A DNA stretch of 64,000 nt from DATJGS01 sp035494735 (lineage in GTDB: Bacteria > Eisenbacteria > RBG-16-71-46). Of the stretch, positions 45,593 to 54,876 are shown in pieces. How positions within the stretch are numbered: the stretch's first letter is position 1; each line of letters begins with the position of its first letter. The position numbers and the translations under genes were made by a program. Location: NCBI GenBank assembly GCA_035494735.1, contig DATJGS010000014.1, positions 112,841 to 176,840 of the forward strand, in the 5' to 3' direction. The notes under the pieces were generated by a model that saw only the letters and a program-made list of their open reading frames with translations, searched no databases and was not told the origin of the DNA.

Positions 45593-48500
45593 ATGACCGC
45601 ACTGCGACTCCATCGCCCGTCCGCCCGCGTCGCCCGGCTCGCGCTCCTCGCCGCGTTCGCCCTCGCTCCCGTCGCCCATGCGGCGACCGCGGCCACGTCC
45701 CTCGCGCGCCGGCCCGCTCCCGCGCCGCTCGCGGCGCGCGCCCCACTCGCCCAGCGCGTCACGAACGTGTCGGCGCTGCCCGGTCTCGACTCGTTCGGAC
45801 GCACGGCCTCGGCCGATTCGTTCTACAGCGTGAGCGACACGTTCCTCATCCAGTCGCAGGGCTTCCAGGACCTCGACGGCACGTGCGAGAACCGCGACTG
45901 GACCGGGACGGACCGCTCGCGCACCGTGTTCGCGCACGTCTCCGATCGCTTCGTCGTCAACAACACGTTCCTCGGCGGCGATGAGTTCGCCGGCGGCCCC
46001 TTCGTCTACCCGGCGCCGATCGACCAGAAACTGGCGCTCCCGCTCGAGATCGCGCTCAACGACTCGGCGCGCGTCGTCTACACCGACGGCACTCTGGCGA
46101 GCTACGACGTGGTCGAGGTCTACCCCTCCGGCGGATTCAAGCGGCGCATCTCGGGCGACGCGCTCAACACCCTGGACACGCGGGGTCTCGCGCTCGATCC
46201 GGTGACGAAGGGGCTGTTCGTCGCGTACGCGAACGTCGCGCAGATCTTCCTCATCCCGCAGGGCGGCGGCACGAAGACGTCTTTCGCCGGAGCCGGTGGC
46301 GGGCTCGGATCGCCGCTCGATACGACGGCCGCCGCCGCGACGGTCGACGCCAGCAACATCGCCACGGACAACGCCGGCAACGTGTACTTCGCCGAAGCGT
46401 CGACCGGACGCGTGCGCATGATCCGGCGCAACGACATGCGCGTGATCACGCTCGCCGGCCAGTACAACGTCACCGGGTTCGGCGGCGACGGCGGCCCGGC
46501 CGCGCTCGCCACGCTCGCGAATCCGAGCGGCGTCGCGGTCGATCCCGCGGGAACGACGCTGTACATCTCGGACACCGAGAACAACCGCGTGCGCAAGATC
46601 GACCTCGCGACCGGCATCATCACGACGGCCGCGGACGGTACGGGGCAATTCTTCGGGCCGGCCGCGATCGCGTACTCGGCCGGCGTCGTGTACTTCCAGG
46701 CCATCTCGGTCGACTCGCACCTCATCTACAAGCTCTCGGGCGGCGTCGTGACGACGGCCGTGGGCAATCCCGACTTCTTCGGTCCCCCCGCCGGGGCCAG
46801 CACGGGGACGCAGCTCCACCTCTCGGTCCAGCTCGGGACCGCGCTGCAGCGCGTCGCCTCGGACGGGGCCGGCGGCTGTTACTTCGCGGTGCTGCGACTC
46901 GTGTACCACCTGAAGGCCGACGGCACGCTCGAAGTCGTGGCGGGCGCCGCGCGCAGCATGGCGATGGGCACCCGCGCGCTGTGGTTCGGCGCCGACTCGA
47001 CGTCGGCGCCCGACGAGGTCGCGCACTGGGTCGGCCGTTACGGATACGGCGGCGGCTGGGGCCAGCGACTGACCTCGCCGACGTTCAACTTCAATGCGCA
47101 CCAGGGCGCGAAGCTCGAGTTCGACCTCGCGCTCCACATTGGCGGAGGCTCGCTCCAGTTCGCCGGCAGCGGCAGCGACTTCCAGGTCGAAGCGCTGCGC
47201 ACCGACGGCGGCTGGACGCCGCTCATCGCCCGGTACCACCAGACCTCGTTGGGCTCGGACCTGCCCCAGGCCGGGGGCACCCAGGGCACCGAGGTCGGGC
47301 ACGTCGTCGTCGATCTCGCGGACGACGTGGGCTTCGGGATCGCCGCCACCTCGCGCCTGCGCGTCCTCGTGCGGACCACGACGTTGGGGACCAACGAGGA
47401 CGGTCTCGCCGGCGGCTCGACCGCGGGCGCGGCGGTCGTCGACAACCTCACGCTGCGCGACGGCGCGAACGACCTGCTCGCGCCCCTCGACTTCGAGGAC
47501 GGCACGACCGGCGCGTGGACGCTGTCGGCCGAGAACGTGCCCGCCGATTCGACCGTCCAGGGGATCGACACGGCGCCGACCGCGACGAACGTCGCGCTGA
47601 AGAGCGGCTTCGACGTCACGAACCCGACGTGCGTGTGGACGTTCCTCACGCCCGCGGACTCGGTCGCCATCGGCGCGTACTCGCGGATCGAGTCGCCGTG
47701 GATCGCGACGCCCGGCGGCATCCACCAGACGTTGATCACGTTCTCCGGCCGCCTCGCCGGCACCGGCTCGAACGTGCTCCTGAACCCGATCGTGCGCGGC
47801 AAGATGGCCGGCGATCTCCATCCGCGTTCGATCTCGCCGTCGTTCTTCCTGCTGAACAGCGGATTCGCGGGCTCGGACGCGGTGCAACCGTACTTCGATC
47901 AGCGCGTGCTGCGCTTCCCCGACGACTTCCAGGTGCTCGGCAACAGCGGGCCACCCGACTCGATCCAAATCGTGTTCTCCGTCGAGGACCGGAGCCTCTC
48001 GGTGGCGGGCGCGTACAACGGTACGCGCACGCGCCTGCCGTTCCTCGACGACGTCCGTGTCTACCAGCTCGGCATCGACGCCGATCACGACGGCGTCGCC
48101 GACGCGAACGACGTCTGTCCGGCGTCGACGTCGGTCGGCCTCGACGCGGACGGCGACGGGTGCCCGGACCCCGACGCGACGTTCCATCACGTCGAGTTCT
48201 GGGCCGATGGCGACCTACCGCTCCAGTACCGACTGTCGATGCAGGGGGACCCGGCGATCACCGACGGCAGCAGCCTGGCGGCGATCACGAACGCGTTCGC
48301 CACGTGGCGCAACGTGCCCGGCGCGAACGTCCGCGTGAACGCGGAGCCGGTGACCACGCAGAAACTGGCTTCGGCGACGGACGGCATCAACCTGATTACG
48401 TTCCAGGATCCGAGCTTCGGCCTGTCGCCCAGCGTGCTCGCGGTGACGCCGACGCTGTCCGCGACACGGCGCACGTTCTACGGCGACCGTGTCGTGCTGC

Positions 48501-51500
48501 CCGGGCAGATCGTCGACGCCGACATCGTGTTCAACCCGATCGCGTCCTTCGGCACCCCGACGCACGCCGGCACGTACGACCTGCAGAGCGTGGCCACGCA
48601 CGAGATCGGGCACTTCCTGGGGCTCAGCCACAGCGGCGTGCACAAGGCCACGATGTACTTCGTCCAGCAGCCGAGTCAGGACGCCGCGTCGCTCGAGGAC
48701 GACGATCGCTCGGCGATCGCCGCCGCGTATCCGGGCGCGACGCTGCTCACCGACTACGGTTCGATCCGCGGACAGGTGCTGCGCGACACGACCGGCCTCG
48801 GCGTTCCCGGCGCGCTCGTGACCGCCGTGCACCTCGTCGCGGGGACGCCGGCCGACACCGTCGCGTCCGACTTCACGCACGAGGACGGCTCGTTCGCGAT
48901 CTTCCGCCTGCCGCCCGGCGACTACGGCGTGTACGTGACGCCGCTCGACGGACAGATCCTCGACGGCCTCACGCCCGAGAACGTCAGCGCGCGCGTGGCG
49001 GCCAGCGCCGAGACGAACTTCCATCCCGAGTGGTACAGCACGGGCGACAACACGAAGGACGATCCGAACCTGATCACGCCGCTCACGGTCGCCGCGGGCG
49101 GCCAACTGACCGGGATCACCGTCGTCACGAACATCGACACGATCCCTCCGGTCATCGCCTCGATCACGCCGGCGAACGGTTCGAGCGGCGCGGCGATCGA
49201 TGCCTCGGTGCTCGTCAACTTCAGCGAACCGATCGACGTCGCGTCGCTGCAGAGCGCGTTCAAGCTGCGGCCGTTCGGTCAGACCACGCGCCTCGCGGGC
49301 AACGGCATCCTGTCGAACGGCGGACGCACGTTCCTGTTCACGCCCACCGACGCGCTCGGTTTCTCGACCCAGTACGAAGTCGTTTTCACGTCGGCGCTCA
49401 CGGACGCCCAGGGCGTCCATCTCGCCGGCGACTTCGCGACGACGTTCACGACGCAGGTGCAGCCGCCGGTCGCGATCACCCGCGTGTCGCCGCGCTCGGC
49501 ACGACCGGGCGCGATCCTGACGCTGACCGGCATTGGATTCGACCAGACGCTCGCGGCCGGCAACGCCGTATTCCTCCATCGCAGCGGCGGCGGAGTCGAC
49601 TCGGCCGTCGCGATCACCGTGACGCCGACGTCACTGAGCGCGCAGATCCTCGTCGGGGCGCCGACGGACGTCGACAGCATCTACGTCATCGCGAGCGGGC
49701 ACATCAGCAACAAGCTCGGCTTCAACGTGCTGCCGCCGGTGCCGCAGGCCACGCCGTCGCCGAGCGGCTCGCCGATCGCGCTCACGTTCGCGCCGACCGA
49801 CGTCGCGCTCGCGCCGGACGGACTCACCGCGTACGCCGTGGGCGACGGCGGCCTCGCCACCATCAACCTGGATTCGTCGAAGCCGAACCTGCGTGTCGCG
49901 GTCAATCGCTTCTCCGCCCTCGTGCGTTCGATCGCACTGAGCCCGGACGGCCGCCGCGCGTACGTCGCGGTGCCGGCGGACAGCATGATCATCGTGGTCG
50001 ATGCGGACCCGTCGAGCGCCACGCTCGGCGCGCCGCTCGACACGATCCCGATCCCCGGCTTCGTGCCGGTCGGGCTCGCCGTCGATCCGGCCGGCCGGCG
50101 GCTGTACGTCACGTCGATCGGTGGGACCACGATCACCGCGATCGACGTCCTGCGCGGCAGTGCGAGCGAGAACCACGTCCTGCGCACGTACTTGACGCCA
50201 CACCCCCTGAAGGGGGACGTGACCGTCGATCCGACGGGCACCCAGGTCGTCGCGACGATGACGGGCTTCAACTACATCCTCAACGTGGCCGACACCACCG
50301 GCGCCTCCGTTCCGACCAGCGCCGGGGCGGGCCCGGGCCTGGCCGTCGACCCGACCGCGACGAGCCTGCTGAGCACGAACGGGTCGAGCGCGCAGATGAG
50401 CAGCCTGCAGCCGCCGTATACGACCCAGGTCGTCATCCCGGTCGGCGGCACGCCGCGCGACCTGCTGATGAGCCCGGCGGGCCAGTCGGGGTTCATCGTC
50501 AACCAGGCGTTCAACCAGCTCCAGGTCGTGAACATCGATCCGAACTCGGCGACGTTCGGGACTTCGGTCGCCCAGGTCGGCACCGAGAGCAACCCGGTCG
50601 CAGCCGCTTCGAACTCGGACGGCAGTTTGATCGCGGTCGCGAACTCGGGCAGCCAGAGCATCTCGCTGTTCAGTGTGGTGACCGCGGGCGCGCCGATCAT
50701 CCAGCAGGTGACGCCCAACGTCGCGATCGCGGGCGACCCGGTCGCGGTGCGCGCGCCGTCCTCGACGGTGCTGACCGGCGCCCAGGTCGACGTCGGGGCC
50801 GGGCTCGTGCCGCTCACGTCCGCGCTCGTCGGCGGCGGTGCGTTCACGACGCCGAACCTGTCGCAGCGCGCGACCAGCGTCACGATCCAGCAGCCGAGCG
50901 GGTCGCGGTCGCCGTCGCTGCCGTTCCAGGTCGTGAACCCGATCGCGTCCTTCGCGCCGCGCGCGACGACCCTCGGTTTCTCGCCGGCCCTCGCGACGTG
51001 CGGGATCACGCCGACGTTCGGCCATCTCACCCGCTCGCTCGTCTCGCCCGACGGCAAGATGGTCGCGCTCATGCGGGAGAGCCAGAACACGTGCCCGAGC
51101 CTCATCGACTTCTACATCGCCTCCGACAACCCCGCCGCGCCGATCGGAACCGTGCTCGGCCAGTACTCGTTCGGCAACTCGATCTTCCGCGGGTGGTCGT
51201 TCACGAACGACGGCAAGCTGATGTGGGTGATCCTCGAGGATCTGTCGATCGCGATCATCAACACCGACGTCTCGAGCCCCGGCTTCCTCACGAACGTCAC
51301 GGCCGTCGGCTCGCCGACCGTCAACGCGCCGTTGGGCCTCATCGACGATCCGATGGGCCGGGCGATGTACGCCGCCGACGCCGATCCCGGCGCCTTGCGG
51401 GTGATGAACGAGACGGTGGGCTCCCCGATCGCGGCGCTGTCGTTCCCGACCTCGGTCGCGAGCGTCACCGTCAGCCCCGACGCGCGCACGATCATCGTGG

Positions 51501-54500
51501 GCGGCGACGGCCAGGCGTACTTCGTCGACGGCACGACGTACGGGCTCGTCAACACCTCGCCCCACCACGGCGCGGCCTCGAACGACTTCTTCCAGTCGGT
51601 GGCCGTGACGTCGAACGGCAAGCGTGCGATCGGCCTCATGACGGGAGACCGCGTCGCGATCTGGAACCTCGATGCGGCGCAGGGCGCGATCGGCGCCGAG
51701 CTGTTCTTCGGCACACCGGTCACGGTCGGCACCGGGCTGAGCTCGCCGGTGGCCGGACCGGATGGCCACAGCTTCGTGCTCGGCGCGGGGAACTCCGACA
51801 TCATGTTCAGCTTCGACGTGGCGGGAGCCGGATCGCCGTCCGTGACCTCGTACGGCATCGGGCAGCGCTCGCCGACGCTCGCGCGCTCGGCGGATGGGCG
51901 CCGGCTGTGGGTCGCGCGCAACATTCCGGACGGCGACGCCTCGGGCGGCGACTTCCGCCTGTTCAACCTGAGCCCGGCGACGCAGTGCGTGGTCACCGGC
52001 GGCAACAATCAATCGGCGCTGGCCGGAGCCACGCTGCCGCTGCCGGTCACGGTGCGCGTCATCGACCCCAGCGGCGGGCCGGCGGAGGGCGTCGTCGTGA
52101 CGTTCTCGACGTCCGGCGCGAACGGCACGCTCGACGGCGCGTCGCAGGTGTCCGTCACGCACGTGACGGATGCGAACGGCGAGGCTTCGGTGCGCTGGTC
52201 GATGCCGGCAGCCGGCACGAACGTCTCGCTGTCGGCCGTGGCCGAAGGCACGGGCGCGCCAACGGTGTTCGCGAACGCGACGATTGAGCTCAACGACAAC
52301 CTCGTCGCGCCCGTGCTGCTGCACCTCGGACCGCCGGACGGCTCGACGGGACTCAACGCCGGCACCGCCGTGTTCGCGAGCTTCAACCAGAAGATCGCGC
52401 CGGCCAGCGCGGCGACGCACGTCCACCTGTTCGCGAACGGCGATCCGGTGAGCGGCGCGTTCTCCTTCTCGGACCTCGGCCGGCTCGTGCTGTTCCAGCC
52501 GGGGAGCGCGCTGCCGTTCGCGGCGCGTTGCTCGCTCGTCGTCGAGGCCGGGCTGACCGATCAGGAAGGCCAGACGCTGGCTCAGGGCGGCAAGTCGGTG
52601 TTCACGATCCAGGGCCCGCCGCCCGCCAGCATCGCGTCGCTGGTGCCGCAGGCCGGTCCCGTGGGCACGCCGGTCGTGATCAACGGCGCCGGCTTCAGTC
52701 CGACGGCGTCGCAGAACCTCGTGCAGTTCGCCGGCGCGAACGCGGTGCCTTCGAACGCGTCGCTCACGAGCATGGTGGCGAACGTGCCGTTGGCCGCGGC
52801 CAGCGGCGCCGTCACCGTGACGGTGGCGAGCCAGACCAGCAACGCGCTTCCGTTCACGATCCTGCCGCCGAATCCCGATCCGGGCGGCGTGCTCGGCGAC
52901 CTGAACGGCACGCAGGGCATCCGCGACGTCGCGGTCACGCCCGACGGCACGCGGCTCTACATCACGAACCCGAGCACGAACAGCGTCACGGTGCTCGCCG
53001 TGCAGAGCGCGACGCACCTCCTGGACGTCACGGTCGGTTCGACGCCGCAGTCGGTCGCGATCCTGCCCGACGGCTCGCGCGCGTACGTCGCGAACACGGG
53101 CAGCAACGACCTGAGCGTCATCGACGTCGCGCCGACGTCGCCCACGTACAACAAGGTCATCGGGAACATCCTCGTCGGCCTGCAGCCGATCGACGTCGAA
53201 GTCGGCCCGGTCGGACCCAAGGTGTACGTGCTGAACCAGGGTTCGAACACGCTGAGCGAGATCGACGCGAACCCGGGCAACGCCACGTTCGACCAGGTCG
53301 TGACGACCGTGAACACCGGCTCGGGCGGCAAGAACGTCTCGATCTCGGCGGACGGCACGCGCGCCTACGTCGCGAACGACGCCGGCCTCGTCGTCGTGGA
53401 CCTCGGCGCGCACCAGGTCGTGACGACCGTGAACACCGGCTCGGGCGGCAAGAACGTCTCGATCTCGGCGGACGGCACGCTCGTGCTGCTGCTGACGAAC
53501 GACGGGCGCCTGCTCGTGATCGACGCCACGCCGGGCCCCGGCCAGTACCGCGTCGTCACGACGGTCAACGTCGGCTCGGGCGGCAAGAACGTCTCGATCT
53601 CGGCCGACGGCACGCTGGCCTACGTCACGAACGAGGACACCGGCAGCGTCGAGGTGTTCGAGATCGGCAAGCTGACGAGCGGCAATTCGACCGTGCTGCC
53701 CGGACCGCCGGTGACGCTCACGCTGCTCGACAACTTCCCGACCGGCGCCGGCGCAAGCGGCATCGCGATGGATCCGATGGGCAAGTTGATCGTGTACGTC
53801 GTGAACTCGGGCGCAGGCACGGTGACGGAGATCGGATTCCCGAACGGCCTGCCGCCGGTCGTGTGCTCGTTCGACTTCAATCCGAACACGCTGAACCTGA
53901 AGGCCATCGGCAAGTGGGTGAAGGGCGTGATCCAGCCGCCTCCGCCGTTCGCGGCGAGCGACATCGTGCTCTCGAGCCTCAAGTTGAATGGCGTGCCGGC
54001 GGACACGACCGGACCGCATTCGATCGGCGACGCGAACGGTGACGGCATCCCCGACTTGAGCGTGAACTTCGTGCGCTCGGCCGTGGACCTAGCCGTCACG
54101 GCGGGCGACTCCGTACCGGTCACGGTGACCGGGCTGATCGGCGGCCGCAATCTCGTGGGTCGTGACACGATCCGGGTGGCGCGCGGCCGGGTCACCGCAC
54201 CGCACGCCGGCCAGACGCTGGCGGCGCCGAGCACGAGCACCATCACGTGGACGACGCCGACCGGCGTGAACCCGCAGTCGGTCGCGGTGCTGCACTCGCT
54301 CGACCACGGCAACACGTGGCTGCTCGACGCGCAGAACCTGCCGAACTCGGGCAGCTACGGATGGAGCGTTCCCGACGCGAACTGCGACAGCGCGCTGGTC
54401 GCGGTCGTGCTCGTCGAGGGCACGGTCTCGAACTCGTCCGGTGAGCCCGACTCGCCGAACGGGCCGCAGATCGTGACCGGCGCGCTCGCGGTCAGCGACT

Positions 54501-54820
54501 ACTTCCGCATCACCGGCACGACGGACGTGCCGATGATCCCGACCGCGCTCGCGTTCGCGCCCGTGCGACCGAATCCGGCCGTCGGCTCGGCGGTGATGCG
54601 CTTCGGCCTGCCGCGCCGGGCGAGCGTCGAGCTGGAAGTGTTTGACGTGCAGGGCCGCCGCACGAAGATCCTGGCGAAGGGCGTGCACGAGCCGGGCTGG
54701 TACGAAGTGCGCTGGGACGGGCGCATGGACGAGGGCAGCCGCGCTTCGTCGGGCCTGTACTTCGTGCGCTTCAAGGCCGAAGGCCGTGAGTTCAAGCAGC
54801 GCCTGGTGTGGATGAAGTGA
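45593..54820 (+). CDS. giant secreted multidomain metalloprotease / beta-propeller surface protein
   Basis: 3075 aa. In order: signal peptide (1 to about 30); NHL-type propeller (about 195-400); TSP3-like Ca repeats (DHDGVADANDVCPAS, about 829-860); matrixin-type peptidase with HEIGHFLGLSH at 1003-1013; carboxypeptidase-regulatory domain (about 1057-1125); Big_5-like domain (about 1185); IPT/TIG (about 1295); YVTN/YncE propeller (about 1400-1700); a second propeller (to about 2120); Big_1-like invasin domain (about 2146-2226); Big_5 and TIG again (about 2240-2422); a third YVTN propeller (about 2437-2710); and a C-terminal FlgD-like sorting module (about 2987-3075). No frameshift. Probably an outer-surface adhesin/peptidase. 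Confidence 0.85.
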   Translation: MTALRLHRPSARVARLALLAAFALAPVAHAATAATSLARRPAPAPLAARAPLAQRVTNVSALPGLDSFGRTASADSFYSVSDTFLIQSQGFQDLDGTCENRDWTGTDRSRTVFAHVSDRFVVNNTFLGGDEFAGGPFVYPAPIDQKLALPLEIALNDSARVVYTDGTLASYDVVEVYPSGGFKRRISGDALNTLDTRGLALDPVTKGLFVAYANVAQIFLIPQGGGTKTSFAGAGGGLGSPLDTTAAAATVDASNIATDNAGNVYFAEASTGRVRMIRRNDMRVITLAGQYNVTGFGGDGGPAALATLANPSGVAVDPAGTTLYISDTENNRVRKIDLATGIITTAADGTGQFFGPAAIAYSAGVVYFQAISVDSHLIYKLSGGVVTTAVGNPDFFGPPAGASTGTQLHLSVQLGTALQRVASDGAGGCYFAVLRLVYHLKADGTLEVVAGAARSMAMGTRALWFGADSTSAPDEVAHWVGRYGYGGGWGQRLTSPTFNFNAHQGAKLEFDLALHIGGGSLQFAGSGSDFQVEALRTDGGWTPLIARYHQTSLGSDLPQAGGTQGTEVGHVVVDLADDVGFGIAATSRLRVLVRTTTLGTNEDGLAGGSTAGAAVVDNLTLRDGANDLLAPLDFEDGTTGAWTLSAENVPADSTVQGIDTAPTATNVALKSGFDVTNPTCVWTFLTPADSVAIGAYSRIESPWIATPGGIHQTLITFSGRLAGTGSNVLLNPIVRGKMAGDLHPRSISPSFFLLNSGFAGSDAVQPYFDQRVLRFPDDFQVLGNSGPPDSIQIVFSVEDRSLSVAGAYNGTRTRLPFLDDVRVYQLGIDADHDGVADANDVCPASTSVGLDADGDGCPDPDATFHHVEFWADGDLPLQYRLSMQGDPAITDGSSLAAITNAFATWRNVPGANVRVNAEPVTTQKLASATDGINLITFQDPSFGLSPSVLAVTPTLSATRRTFYGDRVVLPGQIVDADIVFNPIASFGTPTHAGTYDLQSVATHEIGHFLGLSHSGVHKATMYFVQQPSQDAASLEDDDRSAIAAAYPGATLLTDYGSIRGQVLRDTTGLGVPGALVTAVHLVAGTPADTVASDFTHEDGSFAIFRLPPGDYGVYVTPLDGQILDGLTPENVSARVAASAETNFHPEWYSTGDNTKDDPNLITPLTVAAGGQLTGITVVTNIDTIPPVIASITPANGSSGAAIDASVLVNFSEPIDVASLQSAFKLRPFGQTTRLAGNGILSNGGRTFLFTPTDALGFSTQYEVVFTSALTDAQGVHLAGDFATTFTTQVQPPVAITRVSPRSARPGAILTLTGIGFDQTLAAGNAVFLHRSGGGVDSAVAITVTPTSLSAQILVGAPTDVDSIYVIASGHISNKLGFNVLPPVPQATPSPSGSPIALTFAPTDVALAPDGLTAYAVGDGGLATINLDSSKPNLRVAVNRFSALVRSIALSPDGRRAYVAVPADSMIIVVDADPSSATLGAPLDTIPIPGFVPVGLAVDPAGRRLYVTSIGGTTITAIDVLRGSASENHVLRTYLTPHPLKGDVTVDPTGTQVVATMTGFNYILNVADTTGASVPTSAGAGPGLAVDPTATSLLSTNGSSAQMSSLQPPYTTQVVIPVGGTPRDLLMSPAGQSGFIVNQAFNQLQVVNIDPNSATFGTSVAQVGTESNPVAAASNSDGSLIAVANSGSQSISLFSVVTAGAPIIQQVTPNVAIAGDPVAVRAPSSTVLTGAQVDVGAGLVPLTSALVGGGAFTTPNLSQRATSVTIQQPSGSRSPSLPFQVVNPIASFAPRATTLGFSPALATCGITPTFGHLTRSLVSPDGKMVALMRESQNTCPSLIDFYIASDNPAAPIGTVLGQYSFGNSIFRGWSFTNDGKLMWVILEDLSIAIINTDVSSPGFLTNVTAVGSPTVNAPLGLIDDPMGRAMYAADADPGALRVMNETVGSPIAALSFPTSVASVTVSPDARTIIVGGDGQAYFVDGTTYGLVNTSPHHGAASNDFFQSVAVTSNGKRAIGLMTGDRVAIWNLDAAQGAIGAELFFGTPVTVGTGLSSPVAGPDGHSFVLGAGNSDIMFSFDVAGAGSPSVTSYGIGQRSPTLARSADGRRLWVARNIPDGDASGGDFRLFNLSPATQCVVTGGNNQSALAGATLPLPVTVRVIDPSGGPAEGVVVTFSTSGANGTLDGASQVSVTHVTDANGEASVRWSMPAAGTNVSLSAVAEGTGAPTVFANATIELNDNLVAPVLLHLGPPDGSTGLNAGTAVFASFNQKIAPASAATHVHLFANGDPVSGAFSFSDLGRLVLFQPGSALPFAARCSLVVEAGLTDQEGQTLAQGGKSVFTIQGPPPASIASLVPQAGPVGTPVVINGAGFSPTASQNLVQFAGANAVPSNASLTSMVANVPLAAASGAVTVTVASQTSNALPFTILPPNPDPGGVLGDLNGTQGIRDVAVTPDGTRLYITNPSTNSVTVLAVQSATHLLDVTVGSTPQSVAILPDGSRAYVANTGSNDLSVIDVAPTSPTYNKVIGNILVGLQPIDVEVGPVGPKVYVLNQGSNTLSEIDANPGNATFDQVVTTVNTGSGGKNVSISADGTRAYVANDAGLVVVDLGAHQVVTTVNTGSGGKNVSISADGTLVLLLTNDGRLLVIDATPGPGQYRVVTTVNVGSGGKNVSISADGTLAYVTNEDTGSVEVFEIGKLTSGNSTVLPGPPVTLTLLDNFPTGAGASGIAMDPMGKLIVYVVNSGAGTVTEIGFPNGLPPVVCSFDFNPNTLNLKAIGKWVKGVIQPPPPFAASDIVLSSLKLNGVPADTTGPHSIGDANGDGIPDLSVNFVRSAVDLAVTAGDSVPVTVTGLIGGRNLVGRDTIRVARGRVTAPHAGQTLAAPSTSTITWTTPTGVNPQSVAVLHSLDHGNTWLLDAQNLPNSGSYGWSVPDANCDSALVAVVLVEGTVSNSSGEPDSPNGPQIVTGALAVSDYFRITGTTDVPMIPTALAFAPVRPNPAVGSAVMRFGLPRRASVELEVFDVQGRRTKILAKGVHEPGWYEVRWDGRMDEGSRASSGLYFVRFKAEGREFKQRLVWMK
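53292..53360 (+). repeat. 69-nt exact coding repeat, copy 1 (period 120)
   Basis: Identical for 69 nt to 53412-53480 inside the third YVTN propeller of the giant protein; both encode VVTTVNTGSGGKNVSISADG. A diverged third copy lies at about 53551-53616. The duplicated units are one propeller blade apart (40 codons). Confidence 0.85.
53412..53480 (+). repeat. 69-nt exact coding repeat, copy 2
   Basis: Second copy of the repeat at 53292-53360. Identical at synonymous positions too, so the duplication or gene conversion is recent. Confidence 0.85.
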
Positions 54821-54837
54821 CGAACGCCGTCCGGCTT

Positions 54838-54875
54838 GTGAGCGCCGGACCCCGCTGCTAGGGTCCGGCGCTCAC
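54838..54875. repeat. perfect 15-bp inverted repeat just before the kinase start
   Basis: GTGAGCGCCGGACCC (54838-54852) and GGGTCCGGCGCTCAC (54861-54875) with an 8-nt loop, one base before the ATG at 54877. It lies 18 bp after the giant gene. There is no T-run. It overlaps promoter-like TTGTGA (54836-54841) and TAGGGT (54859-54864), 17 bp apart, so it could be a terminator of the giant gene, an operator, or both. Confidence 0.75.
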
Positions 54876-54876
54876 G

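Noticed and set aside
46981..52287. 1768-codon plus-strand frame overlapping the giant gene
   Set aside because: Arg-rich shadow in another frame; the real frame has a signal peptide, HExxH site and recognisable repeats.
49631..54019. 1462-codon open frame antisense to the giant gene
   Set aside because: Arg/His/Val/Glu-rich translation with no domain; a shadow of the GC-rich codon pattern of the plus-strand gene. The same applies to other long antisense frames such as 28678-31695 and 45047-48190.
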